Source: an uncultured Lachnospiraceae bacterium
GTDB taxonomy: Bacteria > Bacillota > Clostridia > Lachnospirales > Lachnospiraceae
Assembly: GCA_910578885.1 (NCBI GenBank)
Contig: CAJTSH010000008.1
Coordinates: forward strand, 1-64,000
Direction: 5' to 3'
DNA length: 64,000 nt
This document shows, piece by piece, positions 26,526 through 35,055 of the stretch. Made by a program: the position numbers and the translations under genes. Under the pieces are notes generated by a model, which worked only from the letters and a program-made list of their open reading frames with translations, was not told the DNA's origin and searched no databases. Each line of letters starts with the position of its first letter. Position 1 is the first letter of the stretch.

Positions 26526-26621
26526 AAAGCTTCTGAGAATCCTGATTCTGGATTCTCAGAAAAGGCGCTCTTTTGCGCCGTCAATCTGATTATGTGAAGC
26601 CGGTTTTGCTTCGCATAATAT
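26526..26621. repeat. Three-hairpin intergenic repeat, copy 4
   Basis: A full unit with hairpin 1 ttctgagaatcc/ggattctcagaa (again a paired change), hairpin 2 ggcgc/gcgcc and hairpin 3 attatgtgaagc/gcttcgcataat. It follows copy 3 head to tail. The stretch 26411-26685 contains no other feature. Confidence 0.85.
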
Positions 26622-26685
26622 GAGCGCAGTATCATAGTTAAAGAATAAACATTTTCTCTTACAAAGCCGTTAGACAACCATCTTG

Positions 26686-26943
26686 CTAATATCTTTTATA
26701 AATATCTCCACGATTATCAATATTTTCGATATTGACCACTTTCAATGCTTCCTTAATCGAATATAGTATCCTTATATTTCCGACCCTTGTACGATACAAA
26801 TTATCATATCCTTGCAATCTTTTAATGTCTGTGCCATTAGGCAGTTGTTTGACTGCCTTCATAAGTCTCTCTTGGGTGATTTTATCCTGCTTACGCAAAA
26901 ACTTCAAGGCAGCTTTTTCAAAAGTTACTGTATACCCCTTCAT
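26686..26943 (-). CDS. RelE/ParE-family toxin
   Basis: The 85-residue basic protein (YTVTFEKAALKFLRKQD, LKRLQGYDNLYRTRVGNIRILYSI) has the RelE-type mRNA interferase fold, which cleaves mRNA at the ribosome. The core GNIRILYSI near the C-terminus and the RxRxGxxR-type basic residues fit the family. Its ATG overlaps the antitoxin stop as ATGA, the normal order antitoxin-toxin. Confidence 0.88.
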   Translation of the reverse strand: MKGYTVTFEKAALKFLRKQDKITQERLMKAVKQLPNGTDIKRLQGYDNLYRTRVGNIRILYSIKEALKVVNIENIDNRGDIYKRY

Positions 26944-27158
26944 ATGGATATACCTAATTCTTTTGCAACTTCATCAATCGTCATTGTATTTCCGTCATTT
27001 TCTCTTTCTGCCTCTGCAATCATTTGCAAATCCCATTCATCAGGTTTTATTGCTTCGCCTGCATAAGCTTTTAAAGATTCTAACATATCAACCACAAAAA
27101 CCAGTTTCCCATCTGGTACATCATCTATCAACTGCAAAATACGCTCTTTATTACTCAT
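26940..27158 (-). CDS. Antitoxin of the RelE-type pair
   Basis: The 72-residue acidic protein, first in the operon, has an N-terminal helical region (RILQLIDDVPDGKLVFVVDML) and a C-terminal acidic tail ending DEVAKELGI. It should bind and neutralise the toxin and may repress the operon. RBS AGGGAGTAATTGT. I do not see a clear ribbon-helix-helix or AbrB motif, so the subfamily is uncertain. Confidence 0.8.
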   Translation of the reverse strand: MSNKERILQLIDDVPDGKLVFVVDMLESLKAYAGEAIKPDEWDLQMIAEAERENDGNTMTIDEVAKELGISI

Positions 27159-27200
27159 ACAATTACTCCCTGCTTTTTATATATTGATTTATAGTGATAC

Positions 27201-27289
27201 TATACCATGTGCTCATTCTTCGCACACGGTGCTGCGCATGGCAGCCTATGCCCTTTCGGGCGGTATAATGTCTGGCGACATTATACCAT
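27201..27289 (-). promoter_or_regulatory. Hairpin-rich region with a perfect dyad upstream of the toxin-antitoxin operon
   Basis: A perfect 11-base dyad (ggtataatgtc / gacattatacc, 27262-27287, four-base spacer) contains TATAAT on both strands. Next to it are stems gccc/gggc (27250-27261), gctgc/gcagc and gtgc/gcac. The whole is flanked by tataccat at 27201-27208 and 27282-27289. It may be an autoregulatory operator, a structured leader, or a small insertion. Confidence 0.5.
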
Positions 27290-27361
27290 ATAGACAACAA
27301 ACATGTAAATCCCTTTAAATTTCATAAATTTACGCATCTCTACCGGAATACAATAATCCCC

Positions 27362-27390
27362 TTGGCATTTTCACCCTCACATGCTATACT
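27362..27390 (+). promoter_or_regulatory. Promoter of the DUF4190-like gene
   Basis: TTGGCA (27362-27367), a 17-base spacer ending ATGC, and TATACT (27385-27390) give an extended -10 promoter about 30 bases before the ATG at 27421. Confidence 0.75.
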
Positions 27391-27420
27391 TATCTTTAGT
27401 TTTATGAAGGAGGTCTTTTC

Positions 27421-27795
27421 ATGGATTATCAGAACAATCCCGACTCTCACCAGCCCGGACAAGAACTGTTTTCCCCTTATAAAAATAAGCGTTCCGCCGG
27501 TTTTGCAACTGCGTCTTTGGTCTTGGGAATCCTTTCATTGGTCACATGCTGCTGCATTTATTCTGCGCTTCCATTTGGAGCCCTTGCAATTATTTTTGCC
27601 TTGTTATCAAGAGGCGGAGAAATGACAATGGACAGCAGAGGAATGACTGGTCTGGGTCTTGGAATTGCAGGTCTTGTGCTTACAATTGTGATTTTTATTA
27701 TTATGTTTATTTATACGGTCAGTTTCTATGGTGGTTTCGACGCATTCATGCAGTACACGAATGAACTGGCTGAGCAGTATATGCAGATGCAATAA
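27421..27795 (+). CDS. Small DUF4190-like membrane protein
   Basis: The 124-residue protein has a polar N-terminal tail (1-24) and two membrane helices, about 25-57 (ATASLVLGILSLVTCC) and 72-102 (GLGLGIAGLVLTIVIFI). The A-S-L-V-L-G-I-L pattern is typical of DUF4190. RBS AAGGAGGTCTTTTC. A terminator follows. Function unknown. Confidence 0.8.
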   Translation: MDYQNNPDSHQPGQELFSPYKNKRSAGFATASLVLGILSLVTCCCIYSALPFGALAIIFALLSRGGEMTMDSRGMTGLGLGIAGLVLTIVIFIIMFIYTVSFYGGFDAFMQYTNELAEQYMQMQ

Positions 27796-27814
27796 GAATA
27801 CAAAAAATATTTCT

Positions 27815-27854
27815 AAAAAACCGGAAGCGACAAAATTGCCGATTCCGGTTTTTT
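27815..27854 (+). terminator. Intrinsic terminator, probably bidirectional
   Basis: A perfect 12-base stem aaaaaaccggaa / ttccggtttttt with a 16-base loop ends in a T run on both strands, between the convergent DUF4190-like and DUF975-like genes. Confidence 0.9.
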
Positions 27855-27856
27855 AT

Positions 27857-28612
27857 TCATTGTTCTATTCTATTTCTGTCTGTCCAGACCCCTTCCGTAC
27901 AGCTTTCTCCCATCACATCCAGATAGAAGCAAATCTGCGTCTGCATCATATACGGTCCGATCCACAGCATTCCGATTCCAAAAGACAATAACCCAAGTAT
28001 ACTACAGCCAATGAAAGAAAGCCCGATATAAAATAATCTGCCCTTATTCCCGTTCATCTTCCCCTTACTCATCCGAAAGGCTTCCAGCACTCTCATCTGC
28101 GGAAAATCAATTAACAGATAAAATGCAAGCGCATACTGCATAGCTATTACAAACTCACCTGCCAACATCAATAAAGAAGCGGCAATTGCCAGAAGTACGG
28201 TTCCGATGTTCATGCCCACAAAATGCTGGACAATCATAGCTAATATAAAAGGAATAGCCGGAATCAGACAAATGGCTATCAGCAGCAAGGCCGCAAGTAT
28301 ATATTTATCGGGATGGTTCCGAAAACCATAGAACATATCCTGAAAGGAATATTTCTTCCCCCTCGCCATACACAGCGCAATATAGACTCTTCCTATGGAG
28401 AGAATCACTCCCACCAGAGATATCACAAAGGAAGCTGCATAATAGATGGTCCACTCCCGCACCGACGACTGCGGAGTGATATCCCAGGAAAACGGAAGCA
28501 ATAACGCTACCGATATCAGTTCTGATACTACTATTGCCGCCATTGGAATCCCGTAGCGATGCATCAATATTTCTCTTGCAAGCCGCTTAAGTTCTGCCGA
28601 TTTTCTTTTCAT
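27857..28612 (-). CDS. DUF975 family membrane protein
   Basis: The 251-residue polytopic protein has about five or six membrane helices and the pattern of DUF975: N-terminal AREILMHRYGIPMAAIVVSELI, a central FQDMFYGFRN, and MSKGKMNGNKGRLFYIGLSFIGC. RBS AGGAGTATCAATTTAAA. Its role is unknown; it is a single gene ending at the shared terminator. Confidence 0.85.
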   Translation of the reverse strand: MKRKSAELKRLAREILMHRYGIPMAAIVVSELISVALLLPFSWDITPQSSVREWTIYYAASFVISLVGVILSIGRVYIALCMARGKKYSFQDMFYGFRNHPDKYILAALLLIAICLIPAIPFILAMIVQHFVGMNIGTVLLAIAASLLMLAGEFVIAMQYALAFYLLIDFPQMRVLEAFRMSKGKMNGNKGRLFYIGLSFIGCSILGLLSFGIGMLWIGPYMMQTQICFYLDVMGESCTEGVWTDRNRIEQ

Positions 28613-28692
28613 TTTAAATTGATACTCCTAACTGTCTCTTGTTCTCGTATAACCTATAGTAAATGACAAATAAATTTGCCGCTTCCTATAAC

Positions 28693-29196
28693 TCAGGCTA
28701 CCAAGTCAACATTCGCCCCCCTCAGCTTCATCGCATCCTGTGCCTTGCGCTCCTGCTGATAAGGATTGCTCTCATTACTATATTTAATCATGGTATTGGT
28801 AACTCCGCCCGATACATATGTCCTTCCGCATTCCGGACATACTGCCGTATGCAGACTGACACTGGCATTTACCACCTTCCCATCTTTCTGAGCCGCCTTG
28901 GTATATGCGTTGGATACATGCTCTGCCTCATGCGCCTTTACTCTGGATGCCGATGCCTCCGGTGAAATGTGTGCTGCCGATTTAAAGGAAACATTCTCAT
29001 CTGAACCGTCGATATACTTACGCTCCTTACAAGTCTGACATTCTCCCTGAGAAGAATCTCTGCCAACTCCTTTCACTCCCGTCTCTGCCTTCTCAGATGG
29101 ATTCACTCCTGATGAAGATGCATCTGAGCCGAAAGACACTCCGTAGCTCCCCATAGTTCCGGCAGGATACATAGAATTGATTCCGCCTATCATCAT
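28693..29196 (-). CDS. Putative HExxH-like metalloprotease-related protein (SprA/CJM1_0395-like)
   Basis: The 167-residue protein is rich in Ser and Gly at its N-terminus. The core KAHEAEHVSNAYTKAAQKDGKVV holds an HEAEH motif, followed by CPECGRTYVSGG with a CxxC pair and an earlier CQTCKERKY. This arrangement matches putative metalloprotease CJM1_0395/SprA-like proteins. Start at MMIGG (29196) is chosen because GAAAGGGGGGATTTCAA lies directly upstream; the longer frame lacks a site. Substrate and activity are unproven. Confidence 0.7.
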   Translation of the reverse strand: MMIGGINSMYPAGTMGSYGVSFGSDASSSGVNPSEKAETGVKGVGRDSSQGECQTCKERKYIDGSDENVSFKSAAHISPEASASRVKAHEAEHVSNAYTKAAQKDGKVVNASVSLHTAVCPECGRTYVSGGVTNTMIKYSNESNPYQQERKAQDAMKLRGANVDLVA

Positions 29197-29378
29197 TTGA
29201 AATCCCCCCTTTCTGTACATAGTTGTATGTGTGCGTTCTGCGCACAAAGTACAATAATTATTATTCTTATTGTAACACGCAATGTCCGTAAAAACAATTC
29301 TATTTTGTTTGTTTTTTCTTTTGACTCTCAAATTGAATTTTGTGCAAATATCATCAAATAAAACTGAACATTCGTGTC

Positions 29379-29660
29379 CTACATAAAATATTTGCACTTC
29401 TCAAAATTAAACTGCTGCTCTTTTTCAAACAAACGAATCAACCTATTCAGCGATTTTTCTTCCCTATACGCTTTCAACGCATCCAGATATCCATTTCTGT
29501 TTACATCTTCAATCATAAGCGGAACAATGCCATTCCTCAAACATTCTCTGAAAAGAATAAGTCTGCCTGTCCTGCCATTTTCGTCCTGAAACGGATGAAC
29601 GAAAGATGCCGTTTGCTCCTCCGTAAGAGTACTCCCCTCGAATGATATAAATCTATTTCC
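29379..29660 (-). pseudogene. Internally deleted Fic-domain gene remnant
   Basis: On the minus strand a frame ends with a TAG at 29379-29381. It encodes FEGSTLTEEQ directly joined to ASFVHPFQDENGRTGRLILF, then a Fic C-terminal segment ending KCKYFM. The first part resembles the N-terminal EGNTL-type segment of Fic proteins, the second the catalytic HPFxxxNGR loop. In whole proteins these are more than 80 residues apart, so the middle has been deleted. No start or ribosome binding site is present. The remaining 29197-29378 contains only upstream sequence of the neighbouring gene. Confidence 0.75.
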
Positions 29661-29662
29661 CG

Positions 29663-30886
29663 TTACCGCATCGATTCAAACAACCTCATCCGCTCCACCA
29701 GCTCACTCCGCCTCGCCGCCTTTTTTAATATTTCCCTTCCCGAAACGCCCCGGACGGTATGATTATTACGCACGAACCGATACAGCGTTTTTACCCAAAG
29801 AACCGGCCAAAGAAGAAAAATCTTCCCCGCTTTCGGATAATTCAAGCGCATTTGATGATGAAATTCCCGAACATATGCACGAATTCCCGTTCCGCGCATC
29901 ACGACCATCCGATTGTTCTCTGACTTTCCAAATTCCCCCGCCTCAAAAATCTCCTTCATAAATTCTTCCAACTCTTCCTCCGGTATATGACGTTTCAAAA
30001 GAAAACTCACGCTTTCCCTCCTTAACCCGAGATACCTGACGCATGCTGCTGTCAGCAGCTCCACAAAGCCTTCCGTACCGCTTTCCTTCGTCATTTTTAC
30101 AAAGACTTCCTTCTCAGTTTCCTCTACTTCGCGGTTCCAGAACACCACCCAGTCACAAAGATTCTTCAAGCCAAAGCCTGCGCGCAGGAAATGCTGAAGC
30201 ATGTGGAGAATCAGATAAAATGCGTGATAGCCGTCCGACGGCTGATAAAGCGGAAATCCCCAGTCATCATTCCTCACTGTATGCTTATCAAATTCCGGCA
30301 GAAGTTTTTTCAGATACTGGTTGACGCTCTGACTGTCAAACGGCTCCGCCAAAAGCCCATGTACCTCAATGGAAATGCCTTCTTCACTCTTCAATTCCAT
30401 ATGATGAAGCGTTAATTGTTCCCCGGCATACTGATATCCCTCCTGCTGCAATAGCCTGCACGCTTTTGCACACGCCTCGTCCTCTGTTATCAAGATATCC
30501 ACATCCCCGGCTTTTCGAAGCTCCGGAACCGGATATAATGTTGCGGTAGCCGCTCCTTTTAAGGTAATTGCCTTAATTCCATTTTGCTCTAAAAACTCCG
30601 TCACATATTTTGTCAAAAACAGCAGGCGGTAATTCGTTCTGACCGTGATGCGGCTGGAGCTTTCCACTGATTTCAGCAATGCATCCGTCAAAAGTTTCTC
30701 CTCACATAACGTATCATACATCAAGGATTTCACTGCATGGATTCCCGCAAGTCGTATGACCTTTTCCCAAAATTCCTTTTCATCTTTCCCCGGTATTCCC
30801 GTCCGGGCTATTTTTTCCCCTTTGTTCAAAGATACCCGCAGAAGCTCTAAAATCATCCGCTCTTCTTTCTGCAATGTACCAGCCAT
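29663..30886 (-). CDS. NTP_transf_5-type nucleotidyltransferase family protein
   Basis: The 407-residue protein has the NTP_transf_5 (PF14907-like) core: LKGAATATLYPVPELRKAGDVDILI at about 113-137, with the paired acidic D-x-D metal site, then MELKSEEGISIEVHGLL and HAFYLILHMLQHFLRAGFGLKNLCDW. It is last in the flippase-side operon. Proteins of this family are known beside PqqD and HprK-related genes in exopolysaccharide loci, and both are present 20 kb away. The reaction is not known. Confidence 0.85.
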   Translation of the reverse strand: MAGTLQKEERMILELLRVSLNKGEKIARTGIPGKDEKEFWEKVIRLAGIHAVKSLMYDTLCEEKLLTDALLKSVESSSRITVRTNYRLLFLTKYVTEFLEQNGIKAITLKGAATATLYPVPELRKAGDVDILITEDEACAKACRLLQQEGYQYAGEQLTLHHMELKSEEGISIEVHGLLAEPFDSQSVNQYLKKLLPEFDKHTVRNDDWGFPLYQPSDGYHAFYLILHMLQHFLRAGFGLKNLCDWVVFWNREVEETEKEVFVKMTKESGTEGFVELLTAACVRYLGLRRESVSFLLKRHIPEEELEEFMKEIFEAGEFGKSENNRMVVMRGTGIRAYVREFHHQMRLNYPKAGKIFLLWPVLWVKTLYRFVRNNHTVRGVSGREILKKAARRSELVERMRLFESMR

Positions 30887-30887
30887 G

Positions 30888-32423
30888 TTATCTCCCTCTC
30901 TTCTTTTTCAGCAGCAGCCGCAGTTTTTCCAGTAAAAATGTAAATTCTTTGGTCCTGCAATAGACCAGCAAAAATATAAGATTCGGTATCGCCAGACTGA
31001 TACAGGTTCTGCCGATCAATACAACGCCCAGACTGCCGCCTATCAAACCGCATATGAAATCTGTCACATACCATGCCGCACCGATTACCGCGACATACGC
31101 AAGATATCTTGCAAAATAACCTGCGCATGACATTTGAAATTCATGTTTATAAAGAATATACGGTTCCACCCAGACAGAAGTAAGCGCCATGCTGATTAGT
31201 GTTCCAAGAAATACCCCCGCTACTCCAAGCTGCTTCACCAACACAATCGAAATGATCAGATTCAGCGCAGCCTCAGCGATTGCCTTATACCGGTCATGCC
31301 AGAACAGACCGAGAGAATCCCGGAAAATCAGAGCAGCGTTCCGCATTCCGTTGATGAAGAAATTGACGCATAAAATGAAAACAACTCCTCTCGAAAACAA
31401 ATACTGCTTTCCAAAACTCATTTCCACAAAGGGATTGATGATTTCGTACAGACAAATGACCGCAAGACCATACATCCACTGTCCCAGAAAGAAAATTGCT
31501 TCAAATACTTTCTTCACCCGTTCCTTATTCTCCGTCACGCCAAGATTCCCGACGCTTGCCGTAATCCCCTGAAATACCTGCGTCAAAAGCTGGCGGATGG
31601 AACCGATCACCAAATAGTAATTGGAATAACTTCCGACGCTCGCCAATCCTGCAAATGCCGAAAGAATCAGATTATCCGTATTATTTACAATCACAGTTCC
31701 CGCCTTGTGCATCAGCATGGCGCGGATATTCTGAAAGATTTCCTCCCGCTCCGGTTTCGGCAGAGGCTGTACCTCCCTATCACGAAGATAGGGATAGAGC
31801 TTATCCGCCTTTCTCGAAATACACACGTTACAGACAACCGTTGTAAAAATATTGATCAGCAGAAACAGGATGAAATTTTTCCATAAGACAAGAACCAGAA
31901 TCTGCAAAACGTCCTGTACCACCCATGACATAGTCAGATAAAAGGTTCCGATATAATTCAACTGATGCGCATCCATCAGGGTCTTCTTATAAATCAGCAG
32001 ATAAGAGCAGATGGTATTTACAAGGTACAAAAGATATATCAGAATCAGATGATCTACGCTTTTATAATCCTTGATGACAATATCAAAAAACGGAATCAAA
32101 GCCAGCCCTGCCACTGCCACAATCAACGCTACGATCCGGTAAAACCAGCCGAACATTCGCATCAGCGACTTTTGTTTCTCAATATTTTCTTCTGCGATAG
32201 GACGGTACAGCGCATAGGTGATCGCCGTTCCGACTCCCATTTCTGAAAGGGACAATACATTGATGATATCCAAAAACAGTCCGTTTACCCCGACATAGCT
32301 TTCACTCAAGGTATGAGTGAACACCACCCTAAGGACATAGCCCATAAAAATTGCGGTCAGACGCGATATTAACGCAACAGTCGTATTTTTTGCAGAATAT
32401 TCTGTTCTACTTTTTGCGTCCAT
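30888..32423 (-). CDS. Polysaccharide flippase (Wzx/RfbX-like)
   Basis: The 511-residue MOP-superfamily protein has 12-14 predicted helices and begins TEYSAKNTTVALISRLTAIFMGYVLRVVF, typical of lipid-linked oligosaccharide flippases in Gram-positive capsule loci. It would move undecaprenyl-linked repeats across the membrane. The ATG at 32423 has TGGAGGCAGAGT upstream. It sits between the Stealth gene and the nucleotidyltransferase gene, one base from the latter. Confidence 0.92.
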   Translation of the reverse strand: MDAKSRTEYSAKNTTVALISRLTAIFMGYVLRVVFTHTLSESYVGVNGLFLDIINVLSLSEMGVGTAITYALYRPIAEENIEKQKSLMRMFGWFYRIVALIVAVAGLALIPFFDIVIKDYKSVDHLILIYLLYLVNTICSYLLIYKKTLMDAHQLNYIGTFYLTMSWVVQDVLQILVLVLWKNFILFLLINIFTTVVCNVCISRKADKLYPYLRDREVQPLPKPEREEIFQNIRAMLMHKAGTVIVNNTDNLILSAFAGLASVGSYSNYYLVIGSIRQLLTQVFQGITASVGNLGVTENKERVKKVFEAIFFLGQWMYGLAVICLYEIINPFVEMSFGKQYLFSRGVVFILCVNFFINGMRNAALIFRDSLGLFWHDRYKAIAEAALNLIISIVLVKQLGVAGVFLGTLISMALTSVWVEPYILYKHEFQMSCAGYFARYLAYVAVIGAAWYVTDFICGLIGGSLGVVLIGRTCISLAIPNLIFLLVYCRTKEFTFLLEKLRLLLKKKRGR

Positions 32424-32436
32424 ACTCTGCCTCCAT

Positions 32437-33444
32437 CTATTTCTCAAACCCGGATTTCTCCGGCAGTACATGCTCCAACGCACCATTCACCTGACGCTTC
32501 GCCCCTTCAAAATCAATGGGCACATTGGCGTCGTTGATGCAGATAATATTTGCCTTTCGTCCTTTAACGGTGCGAACCAGCTTTGCATTTTCACTGCCTA
32601 CATTGAAGTAAGCAAAGTTCCTCGTAATATTACGCGGGCTGAAATTACCGCTTAATTTCTGCCATTCCCGCATCAGATACTGATTGACGTCCGCCTCATT
32701 GCGGAAACGGTGGCTGCTGCTTGATAAGAGTATTTCCGGTTCCTTCTCCCACAGCTCCTGATAGGTGCTCTTACAAAAAACCGCCGGTCCATGTACCGAA
32801 TAGAATCCCGTATATAAGGGAAATGCAAGCTCTAATAAGTTGTAGAAGAAATAAAGCGGGGGATATCCCAAATGAAAATAGCTTCTCGGCTGCATTCTTA
32901 CATTCGCCCGTTTATCAAAATATTTACACAGCACCAGTGCATCATTTAAGTAAATATGCGACATCACCGGATTTTTCGGATTGGCGACGACCGGCTGAAA
33001 CGCCAGCATGTCACACGGCTTTCCGTTTCTAAAAAAATCATCTGGACGCAGCTGCTTCAACAAAAAAATATCATCATTGAAATACACGAAATGCTCTGCA
33101 AGCCCTTCTATCCGATGTATGTTCAGCTCTATGGTATTTGAATTAAACGTAGGAAGAAACTCCTTCGGAATATAATCCTCATGCCTTACAATATGCAGCT
33201 TGGGATGGCTGGTATCAAGCCACTTTGGCAGATGCCCCCATGTGATAAAATGGATTTTCCTGACCCACGGAGCATATTTTTCGACTCCCCGGAACCAGTA
33301 TTTCAAATTATCCCAATCCCGGAAACGTTCGTCGGCATTATCCTCTGAGCCGCCCGGCAAAAAGCTGTTCTTCTCTTTCTGCCACTGTTTGTCTCCGCCG
33401 TCTACCCAAGGCATCACGAAATCTATTTCTATATTATCAGCCAT
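32437..33444 (-). CDS. Stealth-family sugar-phosphate transferase
   Basis: The 335-residue protein shows the four conserved regions of Stealth proteins: CR1 DFVMPWVDGGD (about 8-18), CR2 FRDWDNLKYWFRGVEKYAPW, CR3 FNSNTIELNIHRIEGL with YFNDDIFL, and CR4 VLPEKSGFEK at the C-terminus. Family members transfer hexose-1-phosphates to build phosphate-linked capsule or cell-wall polymers. RBS GGAGGATGATAAAT. It is divergent from the DUF4832 gene and shares a symmetric promoter region with it. Confidence 0.93.
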   Translation of the reverse strand: MADNIEIDFVMPWVDGGDKQWQKEKNSFLPGGSEDNADERFRDWDNLKYWFRGVEKYAPWVRKIHFITWGHLPKWLDTSHPKLHIVRHEDYIPKEFLPTFNSNTIELNIHRIEGLAEHFVYFNDDIFLLKQLRPDDFFRNGKPCDMLAFQPVVANPKNPVMSHIYLNDALVLCKYFDKRANVRMQPRSYFHLGYPPLYFFYNLLELAFPLYTGFYSVHGPAVFCKSTYQELWEKEPEILLSSSSHRFRNEADVNQYLMREWQKLSGNFSPRNITRNFAYFNVGSENAKLVRTVKGRKANIICINDANVPIDFEGAKRQVNGALEHVLPEKSGFEK

Positions 33445-33506
33445 ATTTATCATCCTCCTGCCTGTCACTATCTTAAAGTAAAAGGCAAATAAATTTGCAG
33501 TTTACA

Positions 33507-33541
33507 ATATCATAGCATTTTCCCGGCAAAAATGCTATAAT
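33507..33541. promoter_or_regulatory. Divergent dyad promoter between Stealth and DUF4832 genes
   Basis: Rightward: TAGCAT (33513-33518), 17 bases ending ATGC, TATAAT (33536-33541). Leftward: extended -10 TGCTATGAT at 33509-33517. The two -10 regions form an inverted repeat, so each stands at the other's -35 position. The same geometry recurs at 50031-50063. Confidence 0.65.
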
Positions 33542-33558
33542 CGCTTACAGGGGAATAC

Positions 33559-33593
33559 TGTAACTGTCCGCTTCCTTTGGCAGAACAGTTACA
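33559..33593. repeat. Inverted repeat in the DUF4832 leader
   Basis: Arms tgtaactgt (33559-33567) and acagttaca (33585-33593) are perfectly complementary with a 17-base loop. It lies in the 5' leader between the promoter and the ATG at 33619 and resembles the hairpin at 815-867. Confidence 0.7.
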
Positions 33594-33618
33594 AAATCCG
33601 CTTAGAAACGAGGAAACT

Positions 33619-35055
33619 ATGAAAAAGAAATCCACCCGTCTTATCCTGATTCTAGCTTTCATCCTGCTTGTACCCATCGGAGCGACTGCTTATCATATCT
33701 ACGCAAGATACTATCAGGTAAGCTACGAACCGGAAGCATATATAGAAATCAATACCCATCTGTCCAACCCCTATCAGGGCTGGTATCATATCTACGGCTA
33801 TACGATTTCCGACAGCGAACCGATTCCTGTAGATAACATTCTCGCCGTAGGTCAGGGCGAAGACACGCCAAGGATTGCGCTGATCCAGGTCAACCTTAGG
33901 AATTACTCCCATCAGGAAATCTCCGAGGCAGGCTTAGAACAGCTAGACCGCCTCTTTGATGCGTGGGGGCAGACCGATAAGCAGTTGCTGATCCGTTTTC
34001 TCTATGACTGGGACGGCAAGGCAAAGGAAACGGAACCGGACACCTTTGAGCTGGTAAAAACACATATGACGCAGGTCTCAGACTCGGTAAACCGTCATAA
34101 AAACGGTATCTATCTCCTTCAAGGCATTTTTGTCGGCAACTGCGGAGAAATGAACAATTCGAACTACATGTCCAAAGAACACATGGAAGAGCTGGTCAAT
34201 CACCTTGCCGCCATCACCGATCCGGATATCTTTTTATCCGTGCGCACGCCCGCCCACTGGCGTATCGTAAGCAGGAAATACACGCCGCTTGAAGACACGC
34301 AGGCATTTGACGGCTCTGTCTCTTCCAGACTTGGGCTGTTCAATGACGGCATGCTTGGTTCCGGCAACGACCTCGGCACCTATGGCGACAAATCCCTTTC
34401 GCTCGCCGAGGATTTTCGGGATAAGGGAACACGGGAAGAAGAAATTGCATTCCAGAACACGCTCTGTAAGTATGTTCCAAATGGCGGCGAAGCAGTCATT
34501 GAAAATCCTTACAATGACTTTGAGGCTGCCATCGCAGACTTGTCCCAGATGCATGTTTCCTATTTGAACTGTGACTACGACAGAGCTGTTTTGGATAAAT
34601 GGCAAAATAATCTCTACACCGGCGAAGGCTGCTTTGAAGGCGTGAACGGATATGACTATATCGGAGAACACTTAGGATACCGCTATTCTTTTCTCGACTC
34701 CGACTGCTCCTTCGACACTTGGAAGGATGAAAACGCCGCTTTCTCACTTACCATAGAAAACAGCGGATTTTCAGTCAGTTATCGGAAATTTGATTCGCTC
34801 GTCACGCTGGTAAACCAGTCAGATGAAAGCCTCACTAAAATCCCGCTGGATTCCGACAACCGTTTCTGGACGCCCGGCGAAAGCGTCACGATTTCCTGCC
34901 CGGTTGAAATCCGCACGCTCACACCCGGAAGCTATCAGGTCTTTTACAGCCTGACCGATCCGGTCACAGACCGGATGATTCAATTTGCCAATAACATGAA
35001 TCCTTCTGTTTATGGCTATCCGGTCGGAACCTTAACGATTGCCAAGCAGCCCTAA
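33619..35055 (+). CDS. DUF4832 domain protein, membrane-anchored, paralogue 1
   Basis: The 478-residue protein has an N-terminal membrane anchor (about 6-26) and an extracellular domain that starts NPYQGWYHIYGY, the DUF4874/DUF4832 signature. Further marks are GNCGEMN, SVRTPAHWR, FNDGMLGSGNDLGTYG and VSYLN, which fit a TIM-barrel glycoside-hydrolase-like fold. The C-terminal part (about 385-478) is beta-rich. RBS GAGGAAACT. Its 3' end overlaps the convergent paralogue by 24 bases. Probably acts on the surface glycan; no activity is established. Confidence 0.85.
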   Translation: MKKKSTRLILILAFILLVPIGATAYHIYARYYQVSYEPEAYIEINTHLSNPYQGWYHIYGYTISDSEPIPVDNILAVGQGEDTPRIALIQVNLRNYSHQEISEAGLEQLDRLFDAWGQTDKQLLIRFLYDWDGKAKETEPDTFELVKTHMTQVSDSVNRHKNGIYLLQGIFVGNCGEMNNSNYMSKEHMEELVNHLAAITDPDIFLSVRTPAHWRIVSRKYTPLEDTQAFDGSVSSRLGLFNDGMLGSGNDLGTYGDKSLSLAEDFRDKGTREEEIAFQNTLCKYVPNGGEAVIENPYNDFEAAIADLSQMHVSYLNCDYDRAVLDKWQNNLYTGEGCFEGVNGYDYIGEHLGYRYSFLDSDCSFDTWKDENAAFSLTIENSGFSVSYRKFDSLVTLVNQSDESLTKIPLDSDNRFWTPGESVTISCPVEIRTLTPGSYQVFYSLTDPVTDRMIQFANNMNPSVYGYPVGTLTIAKQP

